A DNA stretch of 64,000 nt from Thunnus maccoyii (Eukaryota > Chordata > Actinopteri > Scombriformes > Scombridae): contig NC_056547.1 in assembly GCF_910596095.1 (NCBI RefSeq), positions 28,213,647 through 28,277,646 on the forward strand, given 5' to 3'. Position 1 is the stretch's first letter, and each line of letters opens with the position of its first letter. Below the pieces are notes generated by a model. The model made no database searches, was not told the DNA's origin, and saw nothing but the letters and a program-made list of their open reading frames with translations. The position numbers and the translations under genes were made by a program. This document shows positions 42,366-52,900 of this stretch, in pieces.

Positions 42366-43479
42366 TCCTCTACTGTACCCACTCCATCCCCCCCCCACCC
42401 CTTCCCCAACACCCAACTGTATTTTTTCTGTGTTTTCAGCTCCGCCCGTCTTCAACACTGTGCCCACCGGCACTTTCACTCCGGTGTCCGCCGACCCTCC
42501 TTCATCCCGCTACTGAACACTGTCTACAATCGTGTCCCCCCCCCCCACATCATCTTCGTAGCCCTTCTTTGGGTGCATGAGCGGTCTTCCAGTCATCCTC
42601 GTTCATACAGCCTACTACATCGTCGTGGACCATAATAAACTAGAAATTTAAATCCTTGGCACCAGACTCAGATTCCCACCTGAAAGCTGGTCCCTCCATT
42701 TTTAGCTTCCATGCCTCCCATGGTCTTTCGTTCCCTTCACTCAACGTCCTGACCCTCTCCTGCTTCACCACCTTCGCCCGTTCCATTCTCAAGGTTAAAT
42801 CTTCCACAATACACATCTACGCTAGCCGAACTAACATCTCCATAAAACTGTCCTCGGGCACCATACCTAGCCTTGTTTCACGCACACTTCGACATGTTAT
42901 CTGTAAGTCCGAACCACATCTTATGCCAAACGTTCGCCCCTCACTTCAGACTTCCTGGCCCACTACCAAACTCTCCACACAGGCAACCTGTCTCCCCACA
43001 TCGACAAAGTCAGTCCACATTCCTAACCGTACTCTGGCCAGTTCTTCCACAGGGGAGCCGCTTCAACCACTTCCAAATAAGAAATCCCAGATCACCTGTT
43101 AAAATTAAATAAATAAAGTTCTCGACCGCTAGTCTTCCCAAGATTCCATACCTACCTCAGCGACATTCAAAGAGCCCGCTCTCACTTAGTCCAATGAAGT
43201 TAACTTTGGGGGATGACGAAGCAGAAAGCTCATCGAGACATGTCCCCCACCCTGAGTCTCGACCCCCGGGTTCCTAAACGCTCCAGCCTCTTGTGATTCC
43301 ATCTGGTCCCCGGTTATCCCCATGCCATCAACCCCCTTCATCCCTCTCCTCTACCCCATCATCCCACCGTGCATGACCCGGACCAACCTTCAGCTCCCAT
43401 TCATCCCCCGGCAATCGACCCCCTTCATCTCTCTCCTCGACCCCCATTCAACCCACCATACACTGTATCCATTGTAGAC

Positions 43480-44085
43480 TACTCGTGTTGGCTAGTTAAC
43501 ACAGTGGCACATACAGTGTAGCAGCTTAAAAATCAGATATTTTTCACAGGAGTGGGTGAAGACAGAGTTAAAAGGAGAGTGAATATTGGACTCACTGCTA
43601 TGTGTCAGCTCAGTGTGTGAAAAAGAATTAAAGTTCACTGTAAGAACTTGTTAAGGTTGATAATACAGTGTTGTTTATACAGCTTGCTTACTGCCATCAG
43701 TTGGCCAAATGAGACATTCTGTCAGCAGCCAAAACATGAGACAAAACTAAAGCTGTATTACCTGATAAGAACTGTGGCTGTACCTAGCTCTAGCTAGTAG
43801 CTAACTTTGTCTTTCTGCTGTTTGGTGCTGGGCAAGTAGCATACAGTGAGCTTTTTCACTGAGAACAGCTTCCTGCTGTTGGAAACAAGACTGATGAGAG
43901 AGCTGAATCTGAACCACCCGGTAAATTTGTGAACCAGAAACCAAAACAATGATCTAAAAGAGGCTAAAAAGAGCTGAGGGGAACTGCAGAGCCTGTGATG
44001 ATTCTATGTGGGTTTGCCACTCTCACTAGTCATAATTTAATTAGTTGTTTATCTAAAATGATTTGTGCAGCTTTAAATTTTGTGG
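43480..44085. repeat. Dispersed repeat family B, long reverse copy
   Basis: Contains 'tgaaccagaaaccaaaacaatga', 'agaacagcttcctgctgttgg' and an end 'aaaatgatttgtgcagcttta'. These are reverse-complement relatives of sequence at 27480-27680. It also includes 'gtgggtgaagacagagttaaaaggagagtgaata', related to 21710-21740. Confidence 0.6.
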
Positions 44086-44315
44086 AAGTTAAGTAAGTTA
44101 GGATTATGAATTGATTAACATGAGTGGAATAAAATGGGCATGGATGGTGCATGGTGTTGATTATTCCTTAATGTGCAAAAAATATGTAATCAAACATCAT
44201 CATATCCAACTGCTTTGACCGTGACTCCAAAATTCTGCGTCCAACTTTCCGTGCACACAATAAAAATCTTTGACACACAAAAAGCACTAAACAACCATTT
44301 TTGCAGGGAGTCCAC

Positions 44316-44321
44316 TTTATT
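44316..44321 (-). promoter_or_regulatory. matcap2: Candidate distal polyadenylation signal of matcap2
   Basis: AATAAA on the minus strand about 2.5 kb after the stop. A nearer AATAAA lies at 46242-46237, about 0.6 kb after the stop, so short and long 3' UTR forms are both possible. Confidence 0.4.
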
Positions 44322-44329
44322 TTAGATTA

Positions 44330-45445
44330 TATCTATAGTTATCACAAAAAGACCATTCAAATAGAAAACATCACATAGAAACGCTGTGTTATTCAACTGT
44401 ACCATAAGGGATCTTAGAGGAGGCAGAGTAGTTCATGTGCTCCCTACATTAGGTCATTCTTCGTAACAACACAGAAACTCATTAAGTGTCACAGTAAAAC
44501 CACGAGGCATTTGGTGTTTAGTCAAACATGGACATATCTTTCTCTATAAATGACACCAACACAGTAACTGCAAATATCAGTGCAGTTGAGAAGGTAGTTC
44601 AAAGGTAAGAAAGTGCAAATAGTCAAATAGGGCTTCAAGTCAGTGCACTTGGACCACTAGGGCTTCATAGAGCATAATGAGGAACACACCTTCAAAATGT
44701 CATAAACACTATTACAAGTGACCTTCATACTTAGAGATATTTTCTTTTCAACATCAAGCTATCAGCAAGTGTAGAACAATGTTGACAGGCTCAGCTTTAA
44801 TTAACAGTGTGTGACACTGCTGATGAAGCACTTAAACCAGTATCAGTATATCTCTGCCTGGTGCACCATCCTTTCACCGTCTTTTTCTTGAGCAACAACT
44901 CTGTGTTACTAGTAATGCCTAATGTGTACTACAAAAATAGTAACCCTAAGTTGTATCTAGAGGAAACAAAGTGCAAGAATGTATTCATCTTCACTACAGA
45001 GACAGATATAAAACACTAGGTAAGTACACTTAAATTGGAATTAAATCAATATGTTTTAATGGCGTATGTTAAAAGTAAAGGATGTTCTGTATGTCTACAT
45101 TTAACCATATTCATGCACAAAAGAAAAAAATGCACAAACAATTAAGCATTCAGGTTTTCCCTCTGTATTGCTGACGGATTGAAAAAGCCCCAGAAAAATC
45201 ATTTCGATTAGAGCCCTACCAATGCATCAGCATATGTGACATTATTGACTGATTTGAGCTGATGGCAGATATTCTGCTTAGAAGTAACAAGAAATTACAG
45301 TAGAGAAACGCCAGAGAAATGTTTGAGGTAATTTAGAAACACTGTCCCTATTTCAGTTTGCACACCATAGAACACTAACAAGTTTATCTTTCAACTGTAA
45401 AACGTCCCACTCAGAATATATCTTGGTCACAATTCTTTAATAACC
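44330..45445 (-). other. Possible distal 3' UTR of matcap2
   Basis: Noncoding AT-rich sequence on the 3' side of matcap2. No ORF of recognisable family. Whether it is transcribed depends on which polyadenylation signal is used. Confidence 0.35.
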
Positions 45446-45448
45446 AAC

Positions 45449-46230
45449 TTTAAAGAAATAGTTCAACAATTTGGCAAATACACTTATTTGCTTTCTTTTC
45501 GAGAATGTGAAGATCAATACCACCCTCATGCCTGTGTGTTAAGTACAGAGCTGGAGCTGGGAGTCCATTAGCCTAGCTAAGCCAACTAGCCATCGTCTGT
45601 CCAAAGTTCAAAAATACATCTACCGACACCTCAAAAACTGACTAATTAACACACTATATCTTGTTTGTTTAACCTGTTAACAAACATAAGTGTGAAAATG
45701 ATGATTTGATTTAGTGTTGGAGCTATTTCTTGATGAACAAGTTTATCCATCCACTTAGTGCCTCTGTGTGTTGTCTCCGGCTATAGCGCAGGTTGCCAGA
45801 TAAGGTCTGTGAGCGTAAGTTTTGGTTTCTGTAGAGGCACAATGTACAGAAACCAAAACTCCACATTGTACCAAGCAACTTCACCATGATGACAAGACTC
45901 CAGGAATTCACTGCTCACAGCTGTTGATTGTCAAAAAATTGTTCCAGCACATAACTCCAGATAAAACACAAATTGTCCTGCTTTCATTTCTATTTATGTA
46001 TGGATTAAACAAATAAGATACAACATGTTAATTAGGGAGCTGTAGAGATATTGGTAGGTGTATTTATGAAATTTGGACAGAGCCATGCTAGTTTTCCCCG
46101 TTCCCAGTCTTTATGCTAAGCTAGGTTAATTGTCCCCGACTGTAGCTTACCACACGGCCATGAGAGTGGTTTCCTTCATCTACAGTAACTCTCGGAAAAC
46201 CTTTCCCAAAATATTTAACTATTCCTTTAA
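45449..46230. mobile_element. Complete foldback element ('AGCTAGC' family)
   Basis: The left end 'ttaaagaaatagttcaacaattt' and the right end (reverse complement 'ttaaaggaatagttaaatatttt') are inverted copies. The arms continue through 'attagcctagctaagcc', 'gtctgtccaaa' and 'actaattaaca' in mirror order. The centre has a perfect 16-bp inverted repeat, AGTTTTGGTTTCTGTA (45818-45833) and its complement (45845-45860), with an 11-nt loop. It is noncoding, a MITE-type element with partial copies at 12871, 14581 and 22851. It lies in or just beyond the matcap2 3' UTR. Confidence 0.85.
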
Positions 46231-46823
46231 GGGACCTTTATTAAAAATGGTTGTTCATGTTAAACTCTTTTGAAAGCCATGCTAATGTAGCTACTGAGAA
46301 GCTATTAAAGAAAATCCTCCAAAATCTAAGAGTGCGTATCAAACCTCAAACCAAGCTGAGTATCAGAAACTGTCCAAAAAACACAAAAAACAAAAAAAGG
46401 AAACAAAATTGGCACCAAATGCTTGGAAAATGTTAAAGAAAAGTAAAGTAAGATATTGAAAAAGTATCATTTTAGTATTGATACAGCAACTCATTGCATT
46501 GGCACTGGTATAGAAACTGTTCAAACTACATCAAGCCCTAAACACAGCACACTGAAATGATTCTCTGGGTGGTTCCTACAGTAACAGTGGAAAATTGACT
46601 AGGTAATAGCAGATTTTTAATTCAGAGCTTATATCAGGTAAAACTAATGTATGGGTCTAACACATCTCTACATTACATGCGATACAGCACGCTGTGCAGG
46701 TTACACACTTTGCTACCATGCATGATGACGGTGGTGGTGTTCAGGCATGCAGGCCACGGCTGGCAGTGGTGTGGCAGATTATATTTGGTTCTGATCTGGG
46801 TTGTGCGGGTGCATGGATTGGGC

Positions 46824-46982
46824 TCAGATGATGGTCCTGAGCTCCTCATCAGTCAGCTCGTTCACTGCCATGATTTTTGTCAGCTGCTCTGCATACTTTG
46901 CCTGGTCTTGCATGAAGTGTGGGATGCGGACGTTCTCCATCTGAGCCACAGTTTTCAGGCGGTCGACGTCTTCAAATGACAC
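46824..46982 (-). CDS. matcap2: matcap2 coding exon 7 (terminal)
   Basis: The minus-strand acceptor GGGCTCAG precedes VSFEDVDRLKTVAQMENVRI, followed by PHFMQDQAKYAEQLTKIMAVNELTD and a TGA stop at 46826-46824. It encodes 52 residues in phase 0. Confidence 0.95.
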   Translation of the reverse strand: MSFEDVDRLKTVAQMENVRIPHFMQDQAKYAEQLTKIMAVNELTDEELRTII

Positions 46983-49900
46983 CTGAGCCCACAGAAAAAC
47001 AACACTGACAGATTTAGCAACCTGCTGCAAAAGAATGAAAATAAATGTAATGAAACTACATGCAAACTGAAGAACTTATTAAGAACTACATATTCAGTTA
47101 ATTCAAGATAATTACAGCTGTACTAATTCATATTTCTATATTAACAGTGGGTCAAATGACTGACTATAATGTGAAAGGTGTCGCTATTAAATTATTCTCC
47201 AACTCTGCACTCAGCTGTATGGAAAAAAGCTAAATGCTAATGCTAAAAAGGCATGTTTCAGCTCATTGTATTTGGTTTTTGATGAGAGCAATTTGTGTAT
47301 GTTGTAGTACTGGGCTGATGTTATTAAAAACACAACACAAATGCATCTACAGCTGGAATGAACATACTGTTTAACCCTGAAAGCTTACAGCTCCTCTGAA
47401 GCAGAAGAACCCGGTCTGTTCCCTCCTCAGAGAGGTTATATAAACTCCGGCTTTGCTTCTCATTAAAGTTACTACAAGGAACTTTTAACTGGTTATGAAA
47501 CAGTGCCTCTGATGCCTCTATATATACATAAGTATATATTACATACATTATACATAAGTAAACGGGACCATCAGTGAGAAGATTGGCTATTTCTATATAG
47601 TTATTCTTAATGCTTGTCACCAGGTTGGAAATGATTTGAATGAAAATGATTTACAGCACACAGACTGAGGGTGGACATCTTCATCCCGGGAAACACTACC
47701 ACTTTTGTCCACAGGGGCCACCAAAATCAACACAAAAAGTTTGTAGCTCGTAGTAACTTTAATCTCACTATATGTCTGAACTACAACCACATAAGTAACA
47801 GTGTTCTGCTGTTTCTGTAAACTGTAGCGGTGTTATGGAGAACAGCACTGGTATAGTGGAGATACCACTGGAGACACAACACAATCTTAACAAATCTGAT
47901 CCACCTGACCTGATCATCTTGGAGGCAGCTACATAATTTAGATTAATAAATATGTAAATTGACTATAATAAACTGACCTCAGACTGTTAGTTCAGATGAA
48001 TTGCCTCACCTTTCCTAGAGTCATCAGCAGTGGGAAGTTGATCTTATCTCTATGTCTCAGGATCTTCAGAATGCCATCCAGGTAGACCTGGTCTTTACTG
48101 AAGCACCCTGCAATGTGAGAGGTCGGACAAGAGAACCAGTTAAAGACAACAGACAACCAGTGTACTAATGATCTACATTTAACATGTGATCAAACACAAT
48201 TCAGATTAAAATCATTTATCTAATAAAATCCCACTACTGGCTTCATATATCTAGTGACATAATGACCTGGCTGTGCTGTATCGGTCTGGCCTCTCTTGGC
48301 TCGGACACAGTAGTCCCAGCGAGTGTTGGGATCCTGAACGAAGCATCCCAGGTTGTGGAAGAGCTGAGAGAAGGACATGTGGCTGGCCTGGTAGACAGTG
48401 TAGTAGAGTAGGGCGGCACGCCACAGCGTGGGGTCCTTCCTGAACAGGACACTGTGGATGCTTGCCAGACCTTCCTCTGTGGGGTTCAGAGGCTTCAGGT
48501 TGTGCTTCTTCCTGCCCATGCTGCTGCTCCACGGCTGGTGGCAGTTGTTGATGCCACGGAAATAATGTGTGCCTGGTGGACAGAGACAAGGACTTTTATA
48601 GACAGTAGTTGTATTCAAGTTCAAATTCAAGCCAACTTTATTAAAAGAAAAAATTAGATCCATGCAATGTTTTATCTTTCCTTGGAAACTACGCTACAGT
48701 CAAATTTAAATTTAGCTCTAGCCACTACCCACCAATCTCATGCCTCAGCATGCCTTCCAGCCAGTGCTCTCTGGCAGTGGAGATGTTGATGGTCAGTGTG
48801 GGTCTGCTGTTCACCACCGTCATGGAGGCTCTGGACAGGAGGTCATCTGTTACCTGGACAACTATCTGTCAACACACATTTATATATCTATGTAACTTTT
48901 TTGCTATTTATATTGTTATATTTGGTGTATTTCCCTTTAACCTGTCTCATGTACTTCCACAGTAATTACCAACCCTGACATGATAGCCAAGTATATCAGG
49001 GTAGACAAAGTAACACAAAAACCTTTAACTGGTGACATAGTGATTTCACTATATAATTTCAATGACGAAGGGGATGAGACATGGACATGTAGTCTTTCTA
49101 AAGGGCCAGATATAGTGAACTCCAAAACTGGCATGGACACAGACAGCAGACATCCTCACAGACTGTCATCACAAAATCCCTCACAGCTATACAGATGTGG
49201 AAAGCATCAATTGAGCTGAACCCTTCACCAAAACCTGACACTGATGCTTTAGATTGCAGCAATATGTTCTGCTATGAGTTGGAGCTGTGCTGGAAACGTC
49301 TCTGTATGATGTTACTACTGTTGCTTCACCACAGGAATAACAATAAAATAATAACATGAATAAGAACAACAAAATACAAGTGTCACATGAGTTTTTGGGT
49401 GGTTTTCTTATTTAAGGCAATTCATTCCCGAGTTTTTTTTTTTCCAGGCTTCTATGTCTCAACCCATTAGGACACAAGGCGCCTGTATATATATGTGGTG
49501 TTCAGTGGAGCATGATTAACTTGGTGATGTAACATGTATTTGTAGATGGTTATATAAACACAGCCCCACAGAAGCAAACTGCAGGATGCAAGGTCTTACT
49601 TTTCCCTGGAGCACATTCACTCTGATGCTGTCTGCTGCTCTGTAATGATGATGTACAAATACACTGTGACACAGACCACAGAGGGCAGCCACAGAAAAAC
49701 ACCAGGCTAGCCTTTTCATATTCTTTTTTAATCAAACTGTGAAAAAAATATCAACTATAACGCAATGAACAGCAAATTATCTCCTTCATAATGTGTCGTC
49801 AGGACTCACCTCTCCCATGCAGCCCTCCTTCTCCATGTATTTCTTGACATTGTGCCAGATGCGACTCTTGGTGAGGAGGCTGCCCCCAGTGACCTGCTCA

Positions 49901-52900
49901 AACTTCTCATAGCTGCCATATCGGTGCAGGGCGAGCTCCATGATGTGCACTGCCTGCATGAGATTTAAAGACAAACACTGTGACTGATACAAATAAACAG
50001 CTCATAACATGAAAGCTCCCTGTGACTGATGACCTCCTGTCCTCAACGCTTTGGACATGAAGTACTTGGCAACTTTTCAGTTTGGTGCTCCAAAGTGCTA
50101 GTGAGAGATAACTTAAGTTTGACGGACTGCATTACTCACAAACCACATAGCATGTTGTCACTCCATGGACCTTTTATGTATGAATCTCCAATTGGAGAGA
50201 ATGGGTGTCTGTTTCAATCTTGCCAGGATGCTCCTGGCTGGCTCACAGATGGAAGTCACTCTGGCATTCATACCATTCACTGTGGGAAGACTGTTATGGA
50301 TTGATTGCCTACATATCACTGTATTGTAGGCAATCGTCTTAACAATTTAGAGGGTATAAATTGAATCCATGTCAGGTGGGTGTAAAGTAACAAAAATCGT
50401 GAGAATGTAGGGTGTTTACAGTGGTATTGCTGCAATATATAACCTCTGATCAACATTCTTCACATAACAAATGTATGAATTCTTGAGTGACTGGATCCAT
50501 CTGTTAACCATATGGAGTATGATGATCCAGGATCATGATTAGACCCACTACAGTATGTGATTTAGGCTCATGTAATGGATATTTTTAACTAGCCTAACAC
50601 TACTTTAAACTTAAATGTGTTTGCAGTTGTTCTATTACATAACTCTAGCTAACAGCCTTGCCTTACACTGCATGAATTAATGATAAATATTTATCTATGT
50701 TCAGGGACTGACAGCCCAGGATTTAAACAATGCAAAGTGGTCCACCTTACTCAAGTAGGTTTCTGTGATGGAAATAAAACCCCTAATTTGACACAACTCC
50801 AAACCAACAAAAACTCATGACACTCAATTGCAATAAGACTCATGGATTTAGTCCCACCTTATGTAACCTAAAGTCAGTCTTGACAAATCACCTGACCCTC
50901 ACCATCACTGTTCTGAAAATAACATTAAAAATACAAACAAACAGAAGTACAATAAAAGCTTGCAAACCTGACCAAACCAGTCTGACTACCATCAATAGAT
51001 CATTTTATTTTCTGATAACTGCCTCAATCATAGGCTCTTTTCACAGCAGACATTAGTCATTAGTAGTAAAAGTGCAGGTGTTACTAATAACATTAACAAT
51101 GGCCCTGCTCTCTTCAAGTGTCCCAGTAAGCCATGACAGTGTGACAGTGATCTACCATGAACAACACCAGCACCCTGAAACTGAAGCAGCTAAATGGAAT
51201 TCAGCCATCTTTAATGTTATTAATTACACCTGGGGCTTTTCCTACTGTGACATCAAATCATCATCAAAATGCCTGCTGAGAAAAGCTCTAACGCACATAG
51301 TGGCTCTCTGTCTCGACTCAATGGGACACTTGAATAGATCAGAGTAATCATTAATGGTATTAACAACAACTAACTTTGCTGGTTGATTCTGTCATTTTCA
51401 TTCTATCATTTTAACGTAATTACATCTACTTAATTGATTTGATACAGTGTTAAATTGAAGATGGACAGCTAATGATAATATTACATTTTAAGAAAGCCTT
51501 AGCCCTTTTAAAATGTAACAATTTAATTTTGTCTATTAATTTATCATGTTCCACTGACATCCACTGCCTACATGCATGAAATATATTTGTGATTTTGGAG
51601 CAATTGGCTGCATCCTGAACCAATATGTTTTTGCTTTTAAGATACAGTTTCTTATGGAGGACGAAAAATGACTTGAGTATAAATAAATAATAAATAAATA
51701 AATGCAGGAATAAATAATTAAATACATAAATAAAAAACTTTTTGATAATGAAAAGGGATATAAATTAATTAATAAAAGAATTAATAAATTCTTGAAGTTA
51801 TTTCTACATTTCCATACATCAATTTTATTTAGGCTATTTCTGTATTTTTTAGGGGTGCTTTCCATATATTTTGTAAAACACTTACATTAAGGAACTTTTG
51901 CCCATGGTCTTAAATGAAAACAACATTCAAGATGCCCAATATTTAAATAAAATCTTAAAATATATAAAATACTCAATGCTCGATTGTTAAATTAAATTGC
52001 AATATGAGGCCTGATACCTTCCTCTTTTAAATATGGTAATGAATGAAACAACAGCCTGTGTCCACATCATCGAAACTTGATGATAACTTACAAACATGAA
52101 CACACGTCTTGTCCTGCAGCTTGTTGAACAAGCCACCAAACAAACATTCAGCGGGGAAAAGTGCACTGTTAACATCAGCTAGCAGCTACGTAGATAATTA
52201 GCTGCTCAGCTGCAGAACATTTAACAGCATGTAAACATACCTGCAGATGTCACTGCGGACCCATTCAATGATGGTTTGGTCATTGCTCTTCAAAATTCCT
52301 GTTATAGACGCACTGTCTCTCCATGACTTGTACTTACAGCAGTTTGTTTGCGTTGTCTTAAATGAGACATTAAATTTTGCAATTAATCCACGGTTCACAT
52401 GCATTCCGAACCGTAGAAGGCGATTCGTACGGATCACAGATCAGCTACGATCCGTTGCACCATTAGTATTTCTACATTCATTTATTACTGTATTTAACCA
52501 AGGCAGTAGTAGTAGTAGAGCAATCACACCACTACATCAATCCTTAACATACAGACACAGAAATATAAAAATAAATAAATGTATAAATGAATTAATAAAT
52601 AAATGCATAAATATAGGAATAGCCTAAATAAAAGATGATTGAAAAGATGATTTATAGAAATGTAGAAAATAAATCCAAGACATTCATTTAATTATGTCGT
52701 TTTTCATTATCTTGTATTTATTTTCATCTATTTATGTATTTAATTATTTATTTCTGCATTTACTTATTTATACTTTTATACCATTTTTCGTCCTCCACAG
52801 TTTCTCAACCTTTTTACTCTCCTCCTGAGTACAGTGCTGTTGAAATTCAGCATTCTAGACTGTTCAGGTTATTGTAGGACTATACCAATTTGCGGCGGGG

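Larger units (their letters stand above)
40045..43460 (+). mobile_element. C-rich composite repeat element of unknown class
   Basis: A 3.4-kb block whose + strand is strikingly C-rich and G-poor, against AT-rich flanks. It has a TATA-like ATATATAA at about 40119-40126 and a long open frame from 40110 to 40652, followed by a 298-codon Pro/Ser-rich ORF (40568-41464). AATAAA occurs near 42632 and 43113. Internally it is repetitive, with three copies of a module starting TTCCGGGTTC or similar (about 40557, 40767 and 41367), a duplicated block of about 180 bp, and a minisatellite. I cannot name its class. Candidates are a tyrosine-recombinase retroelement or a non-autonomous derivative. Terminal repeats and target duplications were not found. 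Confidence 0.45.

Noticed and set aside
44807..45019. 70-codon plus-strand ORF near the matcap2 3' end
   Set aside because: It has no family resemblance, lies antisense to a possible 3' UTR, and is of chance length for AT-rich DNA.
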